From assembly GCA_963661545.1 (NCBI GenBank), contig CAVLCU010000018.1:1-25932 (forward strand): a DNA stretch of 25,932 nucleotides, written 5' to 3'. A program made the position numbers and the translations under genes. Below the pieces are notes generated by a model. It saw nothing but the letters and a program-made list of their open reading frames with translations. It had not been told where the DNA came from and ran no database searches. Shown here piece by piece: positions 1 through 7,350 of this stretch (position 1 is its first letter; every line of letters starts with the position of its first letter). The DNA comes from Scatomonas sp963661545. Lineage in GTDB: Bacteria > Bacillota > Clostridia > Lachnospirales > Lachnospiraceae.

Positions 1-170
1 TGCACAGATGGGCAAGCTGGCTTGCACAGCTGCGCAGACATCGGACGGGCAAGCCCGTATCCGCAAGTAGGACGATAGTCCGGATTGCGGATACCGGCGG
101 CGACTGCGGGAGCGCGTAGCGCGGAGCAGTCGGCTTTCAGTTGTGGTGGTGGCGGCGTCAGCCGCCATGG
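1..170 (-). repeat. Dispersed multi-hairpin repeat, copy 1 (cut by window edge)
   Basis: This is the reverse complement of the repeat seen whole at 19964-20127. Hairpin 2 is a 10-bp stem, 57-66 pairing with 85-94, enclosing GGAC (70-73) and GTCC (78-81). Hairpin 1 has outer arms GACTGC/GCAGTC and an inner GCGC/GCGC stem (about 105-134). Hairpin 3 (about 1-37) has a GCAAGC/GCTTGC core whose sequence is unrelated to hairpin 3 of the other copies. An extra GGCGGC-loop-GCCGCC hairpin at 151-166 is shared with the copy at 25847. The end beyond hairpin 3 lies outside the window. The copy sits just downstream of the rfbA stop codon. Confidence 0.85.
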
Positions 171-174
171 ACAT

Positions 175-1044
175 TTAAAGTCCTTCTGCAATATCCATCA
201 GATACTGGCCGTAGGCTGTCTTCAGCAGGGGCTGGGCCAGCTCTACCAGCTGGTCTCTGGTGATGAATCCCCTCTTGTAGGCAATCTCCTCGATGCAGGA
301 GATATAGAGACCCTGTCTCTTCTGGAAGGCAGCTACAAAATCCGCCGCATCCAGGAGGGAATCATGATTGCCCGTATCCAGCCAGGCAAAGCCCCGTCCC
401 AGGGTCTCCACCTTCAGAGTTCCTCTCCTGAGATATTCATTGTTGACAGAGGTAATCTCAATCTCCCCTCTGGCGGAGGGCTTGACATTCTCTGCAATCT
501 CCACCACATCATTGTCATAGAAATAAAGACCCGGAACCGCATATTTGGACTTGGGATGCTCCGGCTTCTCCTCGATGGACAGGGCATTGCCATTTTCATC
601 AAATTCCACCACCCCATACTCTCTAGGATCCTTGACATAATAGCCGAAAATGGTGGCACCCGTCTCTCGCTCTGCTGCATTCTTCAGCACCTTGGAGAAG
701 CTCTGCCCGTAGAAAATATTGTCTCCCAGCACCAGAGCTACCCGGTCATTGCCGATGAATTCCTTGCCTACGATAAAGGCATCTGCCAGTCCCCTGGGGG
801 TCTCCTGCACCGCATAGGACATGGAGAGTCCCAGCTGTTCTCCACTGCCGAACAGATCCTCAAAGACCGGAAGATCCCTGGGGGTAGAGATAATCAGGAT
901 CTCCCGAATCCCCGCCAGCATCAGGGTAGACAGGGGATAATAAATCATTGGCTTGTCATAGACCGGCATAATCTGCTTGGAAATGGCCTTGGTCAGGGGA
1001 TATAATCTGGTTCCGGAACCACCTGCTAAAATAATACCTTTCAT
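175..1044 (-). CDS. rfbA: Glucose-1-phosphate thymidylyltransferase (RfbA/RmlA)
   Basis: The 289-residue product matches the usual length of RmlA, which makes dTDP-glucose from dTTP and glucose-1-phosphate in the cytoplasm, the first step of dTDP-L-rhamnose synthesis. The N-terminus carries the nucleotidyltransferase signature GGSGTRLYPLT (residues 8-18), followed by KQIMPVYDKPMIYYPL, LGDNIFYGQ, EEKPEHPKS and FAWLDTGNHDSLLDA, all typical of the family. The ATG at 1044 is chosen because MKGIILAGGSGTR is the canonical family start and a purine-rich GGAA-type ribosome binding site precedes it. The longer upstream reading runs into the repeat and is not credible. The gene lies downstream of rfbB but is separated from it by a terminator-like hairpin and a repeat, so its expression may be uncoupled. 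rfbC and rfbD are not in the window. Confidence 0.96.
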   Translation of the reverse strand: MKGIILAGGSGTRLYPLTKAISKQIMPVYDKPMIYYPLSTLMLAGIREILIISTPRDLPVFEDLFGSGEQLGLSMSYAVQETPRGLADAFIVGKEFIGNDRVALVLGDNIFYGQSFSKVLKNAAERETGATIFGYYVKDPREYGVVEFDENGNALSIEEKPEHPKSKYAVPGLYFYDNDVVEIAENVKPSARGEIEITSVNNEYLRRGTLKVETLGRGFAWLDTGNHDSLLDAADFVAAFQKRQGLYISCIEEIAYKRGFITRDQLVELAQPLLKTAYGQYLMDIAEGL

Positions 1045-1072
1045 ACTTCTCGTTCCTTTCCTTGTCGGGGCT

Positions 1073-1243
1073 CTTTGAAAGCCGGCTGCTTTGCACTTAC
1101 GTGCTCCCGCAGCCGCCGCCGGCATCCGCAATCCGGACTTTCGTCCTTCTTGCGGATGTCGGCTGGCCCGACAAATATCCGTGCTTCGGTGCAAGCCCCT
1201 CACGGGACTTGCCCTCTGCCCGGCTGCTTGTCGGGGCTTTCAA
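1073..1243 (+). repeat. Dispersed multi-hairpin repeat, copy 2
   Basis: The element fills most of the rfbB-rfbA gap. Terminal inverted repeats are CTTTGAAAGCC on the left and GGGGCTTTCAA on the right. Hairpin 1 is GGCTGC (1084-1089) with GCAGCC (1109-1114) and an inner GCAC/GTGC stem. Hairpin 2 is GGCATCCGCAA (1121-1131) with TTGCGGATGTC (1150-1160). Hairpin 3 is CCGTGCTT (1179-1186) with AAGC (1193-1196) and ACGG (1202-1205). Compared with the copy at 19964, several base pairs change on both arms together, so pairing is kept. It lies antisense to the flanking genes. Confidence 0.88.
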
Positions 1244-1244
1244 T

Positions 1245-1286
1245 GCAAAAAAGCAGGGTTGTTCTGGACAGCCGCTGCATTTTTGC
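1245..1286 (-). terminator. Probable Rho-independent terminator after rfbB
   Basis: Arms at 1245-1256 and 1275-1286 pair over 12 bp with one mismatch. Read on the minus strand, a GCAG/CTGC stem is followed by a run of six T. It starts 16 bases past the rfbB stop, in the right orientation to end the rfbB transcript. The A/T-rich outer stem means it could act in both directions. Confidence 0.6.
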
Positions 1287-1301
1287 CTGTTTTTTCCCTG
1301 G

Positions 1302-2384
1302 TTATCTGTTCTGATACATTTCCTGGTAGTATTTCTGATAGTCACCGCTTGTGACATTCTTCATCCAGTCTTCATGCTGGAAAAACCAGGCGATGGTTTT
1401 CTTGATTCCCTCTTCAAACATGGTTTCGGGATACCAGCCTACCTCAGCCTTGATCTTATCCGGTGCAATGGCATAGCGGCGATCATGTCCCTTGCGATCC
1501 TCCACATAGGTGATCAGGTCTTCGCTGACCAGCTGCTTCCTGGGATCGTCCTGGGTCAGCATCTCCTGGAGGGTATCCAGGATAATATGAATAATCTGAA
1601 TATTCTGCTTCTCATTGTGGCCGCCGATGTTGTAGGTCTCGAAGAGGCGTCCCTTCTCCTGCACCATATCGATACCCTTGCAATGGTCCTCCACGTAGAG
1701 CCAATCTCTCACATTCTTGCCATCCCCGTAGACCGGCAGCTTCTTGCCCTGCAGGGCATTGTTGATGATCAGGGGAATCAGCTTCTCCGGGAACTGATAG
1801 GGGCCGTAGTTGTTGCTGCAATTGGTAATATTAGCCGGAAAATGATAGGTATCCATATAGGCCTTCACAAGCATGTCTGAGGAAGCCTTGCTGGCTGAGT
1901 AGGGGCTGTGGGGGGCATAGGGGGTAGTCTCATAGAAATATCCCCCGTCCTCCTCCAGGGATCCATAGACCTCATCTGTGGATACATGCAGGAACTTGTG
2001 ATCCGGCCGGAAGCTTCCGTCCGGCAGCTCCCAGGCAGACTTGGCTGCATTCAGCATCACCAGGGTGCCCAGCACGTTGGTCTTCACAAAGACCTCCGGA
2101 TTGCGGATACTCCGATCCACATGGCTCTCAGCGGCAAAATGAACCACCCTTTGAATGTCATTCTCATCGAAGATCTTGCAGATGGCCTCGCTGTCGCAGA
2201 TATCTGCCTTGACAAAGCTATAGTTGGGAGCATCCTCGATATCCTTGAGGTTCTCCAGGTTGCCTGCATAAGTCAGCTTATCTACATTGATGATTCGGAT
2301 CTCCTGTCCGTATTTCTTCAGCATATAATGAATATAATTGGAACCGATAAAACCGGCTCCTCCGGTTACCAGATAGGTACGCAT
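1302..2384 (-). CDS. rfbB: dTDP-glucose 4,6-dehydratase (RfbB/RmlB)
   Basis: The 360-residue product belongs to the extended short-chain dehydrogenase/reductase family and converts dTDP-glucose to dTDP-4-keto-6-deoxyglucose, the second step of dTDP-L-rhamnose synthesis. The NAD-binding motif TGGAGFIGSN is at residues 7-16. The RmlB-type catalytic triplet is T136-D137-E138 within STDEVYG, and the YxxxK pair is Y162/K166 within YSASK. The substrate-binding stretch NCSNNYGPYQFPEKLIPL and the segment GDGKNVRDWLYVEDH are also family hallmarks. The ATG at 2384 has a GGAGGAA ribosome binding site at 2391-2397. A good promoter lies just upstream and a terminator just downstream, so it can be a single-gene transcript. 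rfbA follows on the same strand. Confidence 0.97.
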   Translation of the reverse strand: MRTYLVTGGAGFIGSNYIHYMLKKYGQEIRIINVDKLTYAGNLENLKDIEDAPNYSFVKADICDSEAICKIFDENDIQRVVHFAAESHVDRSIRNPEVFVKTNVLGTLVMLNAAKSAWELPDGSFRPDHKFLHVSTDEVYGSLEEDGGYFYETTPYAPHSPYSASKASSDMLVKAYMDTYHFPANITNCSNNYGPYQFPEKLIPLIINNALQGKKLPVYGDGKNVRDWLYVEDHCKGIDMVQEKGRLFETYNIGGHNEKQNIQIIHIILDTLQEMLTQDDPRKQLVSEDLITYVEDRKGHDRRYAIAPDKIKAEVGWYPETMFEEGIKKTIAWFFQHEDWMKNVTSGDYQKYYQEMYQNR

Positions 2385-2390
2385 AAATAG

Positions 2391-2450
2391 TTCCTCCGTT
2401 ATCCTGCCGTATGTCTGTGCTATTATACCATCCCCCTAAGGAAAATGCAA
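2391..2450 (-). promoter_or_regulatory. Sigma-70-type promoter and ribosome binding site for rfbB
   Basis: On the minus strand a TTGCAT -35 box (2450-2445) and a perfect TATAAT -10 box (2427-2422) are separated by exactly 17 bases. The expected transcription start is about 2415, giving a leader of roughly 30 bases with GGAGGAA 6 bases before the ATG. This is one of the two clearest promoters in the window. Confidence 0.82.
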
Positions 2451-2463
2451 ACGAATCGTGGAG

Positions 2464-2515
2464 CTTTGAAAGGCCCGGCAGACGCAAGCCCGGATCCTGG
2501 GGCGGCCTGGTCCGG
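2464..2515 (-). repeat. Truncated end of the dispersed repeat
   Basis: The terminal motif CTTTGAAAG (2464-2472), followed by CCCGGCAGACGCAAGC, matches the reverse complement of the right end of the copy at 19964-20127 with small gaps. A hairpin with arms CCGGA (2490-2494) and TCCGG (2511-2515) follows, in the place of hairpin 3 but with a different sequence. Hairpins 1 and 2 are missing. It lies between the Hsp70 gene and the rfbB promoter. No convincing terminator follows the Hsp70 stop. Confidence 0.6.
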
Positions 2516-2533
2516 CAAAGTGGTTGAGCCTGC

Positions 2534-4918
2534 CTACTTTTCCTTCTCTTTCTGCAGCAGGGGATTGACCCCGTAGCGCTGGAGCAATTTCTCCTCAACC
2601 CATTGATTTGAGTCCCCCGGCTTGAGAAAGTCTTCCAGAAATTGGAGGACTTGATGGTCCTCCGCCCCATATTGAATGGCAAATTGAGCCATAGCCTGTC
2701 TCATCTGACTCTTCTCTCCCGGCCTTTTAGTCAGATAGTCTCGGTAAAACTCCATAAAATCCGGATCAAAGGCCGCAATCAGCTCCATGGCCCTTCTCTG
2801 GACATAGCTATTCTGCCGGACGGAGAGGGAATACTCTTCGAAATGTCTCCGGGCAAAGGTCAGCATCCTTCTCTTCTGAGAGGAATTCCAGCCCTCCCGA
2901 AATCCAATGCCCACCGCATAGAGGTAGCCCACCATAGGATCCGACTGCTGACAGGTCTGCAGCAGGGAATCACAGGGTTCGAAGAAATCCTGGGGATTGG
3001 AAGCCTGGCTGATGGATTGGAGCAGCTGGTTGATCGGGTCATTGAGATCATGGTCGGAGCGTTTTTTATTCCTTGCTGCCAGATTCTTCAATCCATTGAT
3101 CTCACTCTTGGCATTCATCCTGATTTTTTCCACGGTTCCGATCCCCTTTGAGGTCTTCTGGGCTCTCTTAAGGGAGGCCATGTCCATCTCCATGATAGCC
3201 TTGGTCCTGGGCTGGTCCGTGATCCAGGCTTCCATAGTCATCATTCGCAGGGCATCCATATAAATCCGGAAGCTAATGGGGGTATTGGCCGGATAGGCCT
3301 TAGGCAGGGTTACCGTCCGGGTGGCGATGCGGCGGTTGGGAAGATTTTTTGTTTTTCCCCGACCCAGATACAATTCAATGCCTATGACATTGGTAGATTT
3401 GTCTAATTTGTATTTGTCTCGGATTTCCTCGGATCGGTAGGGCAGCTCGGTTCCGGCGGGAATCAGAAGGCTGACATATTCTCCCCGCAAGCCCAGATTG
3501 ATGGAATCATTGAGAATGGTTCCGGTCTGAAATACCGTTTTTGCCCTTTCCCCTTCTTTTTCTTCCGGCGCCATGGGCCCTTTCCCATCTTGTGCCTCTT
3601 GCCCCCCTCCATAGCTTCTTTGAATATGATATTTGTGGAGGCAATAGTGATAGTAGACGGCTCCTCTTGCCACAGCCAAATCCGGATCACTGGTGGTCAG
3701 GGGCTGGAAGCCAAAGAATTCCTCCAATCGATTGCGAATCAGATAAAATTTTGTCATTCCCCCATTCAGGATCACGGCATCAATCTTCGTATCCCCTCCC
3801 GCTTTATCCAGGACATCCAGAATGGGATAAATGATGTTATTGACATCCTTCTCCCCCAGCTTTTGGATCCTTCCCACATCCTCCAGCCCATATTGGTATC
3901 CCATCAGGGGAGCCAGAATCTGTTCAATCTCCTCTCTGGTATAAGTACATTCAAAGGCATAAGCATCATAGAGGCTGACATCCATCTCCTCAAATTCGTA
4001 ATCCGCCGGAAGCTCCAGGTCTGACATGCGGGCATTTTCATAAGCCATGGCCAGCTCCATCTTCAGATGCTCCGCCAGCTTGCGAAGCTTGCACAGAACC
4101 TCCTCCCGCCGCTTGATGCTCACGGTAATCCCGTACATTTCCTCAAAGCGGCTGAGCATATCCCGTGCCAAAAGCTCATCAAAATTATCTCCCCCCAGCA
4201 GGGTATATCTGCTGATGGCCAGATCCCGGATATTATAGACCCCCTCCTGGCTGCAGCCCACCCGATGGAGGGTGACATCCAGAGTTCCCCCTCCCAAGTC
4301 AAATACCATCACATTCTTCTCCGTCTCCAGGGAAAGGAGATTGGAGGGTATCTCCCCGGCCTCCTGCATCCTCATGAAATCATAGATCACCGCCTTGGGC
4401 TCGTAGAGGAGGATATCATGGGCATTGTCCACATTAAGTCCCGCCTTCCTGGCCGCATCCAGGGTCGCCTGACATTGGTCGGAGTCAAAGGAAGCGGGAA
4501 CCGTAATGATCACGTCCCTCAATTCCTTCTGGAAGAGGCGGGTCTTGGCTGAGTTGACCATATAGGATAAAATCTGGGCGGATACATCCGAGGGAGTCTT
4601 GTCCTCGATCTCCTCCACCAGAGGTACCTGGTCCGATACCCCCATCAGGGATTTCACGGATTTGCATACATAACCGGCCCGGGTCCCGTAACGGCTCTTG
4701 GCATAATCCCCCACGTCTGTTACCATCTTTCCCTCGTTATTTTTGTAATAGAATACCACCGAGGGGAGGAGGGGACTGCGGGATCTGCTGCCTGTCTCAT
4801 TCTTTCGGTCCAGCTCCAGCACCACAGGCTTCAGCTTATCATTGACTATATTTCCATAGGAAATCACGGAATTGGTGGTTCCCAGATCGATCGCTGCATA
4901 GAATTGTTTTTCCCCCAT
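2534..4918 (-). CDS. Divergent Hsp70-family ATPase chaperone with extra C-terminal helical region
   Basis: The protein has 794 residues, against about 610 for housekeeping DnaK. The ATPase domain is clear: phosphate-1 motif AAIDLGTTNS near residues 8-17, phosphate-2 motif FDLGGGTLDVTLH near 205, and adenosine motif VILNGGMTKFYLIRNRLEEF near 380. A degenerate beta-type substrate-binding domain (from about residue 459, TVFQTGTILNDSINLGLRGE) follows a charged insert where DnaK has its short hydrophobic linker. Residues from about 570 to the end are predicted helical, HEAT-like by eye, with no DnaK-type EEVD or lid tail. The ATG at 4918 gives the canonical Hsp70 start and has a GGAGGAG ribosome binding site. 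It begins 14 bases after the MBL-GrpE-like gene, so the two are surely co-transcribed. This is not the housekeeping dnaK; no dnaJ or separate grpE is present. Confidence 0.88.
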   Translation of the reverse strand: MGEKQFYAAIDLGTTNSVISYGNIVNDKLKPVVLELDRKNETGSRSRSPLLPSVVFYYKNNEGKMVTDVGDYAKSRYGTRAGYVCKSVKSLMGVSDQVPLVEEIEDKTPSDVSAQILSYMVNSAKTRLFQKELRDVIITVPASFDSDQCQATLDAARKAGLNVDNAHDILLYEPKAVIYDFMRMQEAGEIPSNLLSLETEKNVMVFDLGGGTLDVTLHRVGCSQEGVYNIRDLAISRYTLLGGDNFDELLARDMLSRFEEMYGITVSIKRREEVLCKLRKLAEHLKMELAMAYENARMSDLELPADYEFEEMDVSLYDAYAFECTYTREEIEQILAPLMGYQYGLEDVGRIQKLGEKDVNNIIYPILDVLDKAGGDTKIDAVILNGGMTKFYLIRNRLEEFFGFQPLTTSDPDLAVARGAVYYHYCLHKYHIQRSYGGGQEAQDGKGPMAPEEKEGERAKTVFQTGTILNDSINLGLRGEYVSLLIPAGTELPYRSEEIRDKYKLDKSTNVIGIELYLGRGKTKNLPNRRIATRTVTLPKAYPANTPISFRIYMDALRMMTMEAWITDQPRTKAIMEMDMASLKRAQKTSKGIGTVEKIRMNAKSEINGLKNLAARNKKRSDHDLNDPINQLLQSISQASNPQDFFEPCDSLLQTCQQSDPMVGYLYAVGIGFREGWNSSQKRRMLTFARRHFEEYSLSVRQNSYVQRRAMELIAAFDPDFMEFYRDYLTKRPGEKSQMRQAMAQFAIQYGAEDHQVLQFLEDFLKPGDSNQWVEEKLLQRYGVNPLLQKEKEK

Positions 4919-4932
4919 CTTTCCCTCTCCTC

Positions 4933-7239
4933 CTAATCTTCCTCTTTTTCCCGCACGGTAGGCAGGGATAGGATGGTATCCCCAAATCTCCAGCCGGGAC
5001 GTTCCACCACCACAGTTTTCTTCTGACCGGGTTGGGAATAGGCTGCTCCAATATAGGTATATTGGGCCAGTCCCTCCACCTCGGTGACAAATTCCCTTCC
5101 CGTGGTGTCCATGGGGGCAATCCCGCAATCCTTCACGAAACGAAGCAGCTGCTTAAAAACGATGGTCATGGGCAGGAGCTGGGGAGGAATCTTGACCTTC
5201 TGCTCCTTCAGACTGGCCAGCCTGCGTTCCACCAGCTCCAGGCTGTCCAGCAGATGACCGTACTCCTCGGAATTCATGGTGGTGTAAAAGGAGGCAATGG
5301 CCCCATTCCTGGCATCCGCCGCTGTCTCGTCAATGGTCACATTCAGCTCATCCAGCATAGCCTGAACCAGCTCCAGAGAATTCCTGTAATTGTTATTCAT
5401 AAAGCGAAGCTGGTCCAGCTCATTCTCTGCCCGGAAGCCAGAGGCCAGGGTCTCCGACTCTACAATAGCTTTCTCCGTTCTCTGCAGGACATCTCTGGCA
5501 CTCTTTCTTTGCCTTTTCATTCCATATTCCTTCAGGAGACCATTCCGGATATCTCGCAGCAATCGATCGCAGTATCTGGCCCCAAAGCTTTTGGCGATGG
5601 GCACATAGTCCTGGGATCCCAGGTCCGGATCCATCAGGATCAGGAATATGACCGTATATTTTCCCACAAAGAACAATTTCCGGTTGAACCTGTCCGTATA
5701 AGTCAGATCCTCGGTGAAGGCTGCGTACTTTTCCATCGCTGCAGGATCCCCATCCAGAGCCTTCTTCAGGTAGTCCACTCCCTCCTCCACCACACCCTGG
5801 ATGTATTTTCTCTTCTCCACCCCATCCAGGTTGCTGCCTCGAAGGGCATCCCAGTATTCGTCATAAGAAATCCCCGGAAATAGCCCCGGCCTCCTCTCCC
5901 TCTCCTCCAGAATCAGCTTATAGGCCACCCTGGGATGCTCCTCCGGATAGCGCAGGCTCCCGTAGATCCCAACCCATTCCATGGATGTCCTGGCTTCCTT
6001 CCCCGCAGATCGCTTCAGCTGTTCCCGGGCGGTCATCAGTTCCCTTTGCATTACATCCCTTAGAATCTTCTCATGCTTCATCTTGGTCTCCCTCTCCAGA
6101 TAATATTTTCTGCCATTGTGGGCCTGTAGGGTCAAGGCTTCCTGCCCGCTTTGCTTCACCAAATCCCCGGGCCAGACCTTCTTTTCATCCGGGTAAACAT
6201 GCAGGAGAAAGATCTGCCTGGCTCCCGTCTGCCGAATCAAATCCAGGGTTTCCCCGGGGCTGGCATGCAGGCTGTAGCTGTCAAAGGACAGGGCAAGGCA
6301 GCCCTGCCTTTGTGTTCCCTGTCCGATGACCAGACAGGGCTCCTTGGGAAGCTCCCCCTGGGAATAAAAATTCTCATGATAGATGGCATATCCCATATCC
6401 GACAGACCATCCGCAATCATCCGGCTCCTGGGCTCCAAAAGGACCGGAACCGAAGCAAAGGCATTGTGGAGGAAATAAAAGAGATCCAAATGCCGGGGCA
6501 CGCTCCTGGTATGGATATATAGACTTTTTCCCTCCTGCAAGGTCTTTCGGATCTGCTTCTCCAGCTTGCTGTAATCGAAAGGATCCTGGCTTCTCTCCTC
6601 CTGGTCCCACGCCTTCTGACTTTGATAGAGGTTGGGGGCGTTCAGAAGCAGGGCTCTGGGGCGAATCCCCTCAGGAAGCCGCAAGCCATTAATGCCAAAC
6701 ATGGTTTGCATACTAAAATCGCCGGAATATAGAACCCTATAATTCCGGCTTTCCAGATAGATCATCACCGCCCCCATCATATGTCCCGCCGGCAGGAAGG
6801 TAACCCGGCAGCCCTTTCTCTCGAAGGGCTGCATGACAGGCTGGATCCGAATCCTTGCCATAAGGGCCTGAGCCTGGCGGTAGCGCTCATTCTTCACTCG
6901 CTCCGACTCCGGCCTTCCTGAGATCCGGCCGAAGCTTAAGAGCTGCATCTCAATCAGACTTTTCGTATCCTGGGTGGTGATAATCTCCGCCCTTGTCGCC
7001 GCAGCTGCAATTCGGGCAAAGGATCCGATATGGTCGTAATGCCCATGGCTGATCAATAGGATATCGATATCGGAAAGATCCTCCATCTCCTCCAGCAGGC
7101 CTTCATAATCCGGATAAAGCTCCTCCCCCCGCAGACGGGCCCCGCAATCCAGGAGGATTCGTGTATGGTCCAAACAAAGATAATAAGCTGACGCCCCTAT
7201 CTCGTCTGCTCCGCCCAGGGGGACAAAAATGCCATTCAT
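4933..7239 (-). CDS. MBL-fold (RNase J/CPSF-like) protein with C-terminal GrpE-like region
   Basis: The 768-residue protein starts with a metallo-beta-lactamase domain. Its metal motif HGHYDH is at residues 65-70 (H65, H67, D69, H70). A GHMMGAVMIYLE segment near 152 and YSGDFS near 173 follow, in the style of beta-CASP and other RNA-processing MBL enzymes. Residues of about 190-390 include LLHVYPDEKK, comparable to the late histidine motif of that group. Residues 390-660 are mostly charged helix. The last roughly 100 residues (helical LDSLELVERRLASLKE, then CGIAPMDTTGREF and VVVERPGWRFGDTILSLPTV) follow the pattern of GrpE, whose beta-domain typically ends in a GTV-x-V-x-x-x-GY-x-x-x-x-RVLRPA-type stretch. 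The ATG at 7239 has AAGGAGG upstream. MBL assignment is firm; the GrpE-like tail is pattern-based inference, strengthened by the adjacent Hsp70. Confidence 0.85.
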   Translation of the reverse strand: MNGIFVPLGGADEIGASAYYLCLDHTRILLDCGARLRGEELYPDYEGLLEEMEDLSDIDILLISHGHYDHIGSFARIAAAATRAEIITTQDTKSLIEMQLLSFGRISGRPESERVKNERYRQAQALMARIRIQPVMQPFERKGCRVTFLPAGHMMGAVMIYLESRNYRVLYSGDFSMQTMFGINGLRLPEGIRPRALLLNAPNLYQSQKAWDQEERSQDPFDYSKLEKQIRKTLQEGKSLYIHTRSVPRHLDLFYFLHNAFASVPVLLEPRSRMIADGLSDMGYAIYHENFYSQGELPKEPCLVIGQGTQRQGCLALSFDSYSLHASPGETLDLIRQTGARQIFLLHVYPDEKKVWPGDLVKQSGQEALTLQAHNGRKYYLERETKMKHEKILRDVMQRELMTAREQLKRSAGKEARTSMEWVGIYGSLRYPEEHPRVAYKLILEERERRPGLFPGISYDEYWDALRGSNLDGVEKRKYIQGVVEEGVDYLKKALDGDPAAMEKYAAFTEDLTYTDRFNRKLFFVGKYTVIFLILMDPDLGSQDYVPIAKSFGARYCDRLLRDIRNGLLKEYGMKRQRKSARDVLQRTEKAIVESETLASGFRAENELDQLRFMNNNYRNSLELVQAMLDELNVTIDETAADARNGAIASFYTTMNSEEYGHLLDSLELVERRLASLKEQKVKIPPQLLPMTIVFKQLLRFVKDCGIAPMDTTGREFVTEVEGLAQYTYIGAAYSQPGQKKTVVVERPGWRFGDTILSLPTVREKEED

Positions 7240-7269
7240 CTCCCACCCCTCCTTCTCTATGCACCTGTC

Positions 7270-7318
7270 CCGCAGAACTTCTTCTCGATGAAAGTCGGTC
7301 CTAATTGGCTTTCTGCGG
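7270..7318. other. Inverted repeat in the leader of the MBL-Hsp70 operon
   Basis: CCGCAGAA (7270-7277) and TTCTGCGG (7311-7318) are perfect 8-bp arms around a 33-base spacer, in the 111-bp gap between the XRE gene and the MBL gene. On the minus strand it would fold in the RNA leader just before the ribosome binding site. No T-run follows, so it is not a typical terminator. It could be an operator or leader structure. No convincing promoter was found in this gap. Confidence 0.35.
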
Positions 7319-7350
7319 TTCGGATGTCCATACAAAGATTCCTCTGTTAC

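Noticed and set aside
2534..4918. Calling the Hsp70 gene dnaK
   Set aside because: Length, linker, tail and lack of dnaJ/grpE neighbours all differ from housekeeping DnaK, so only a family name is justified.
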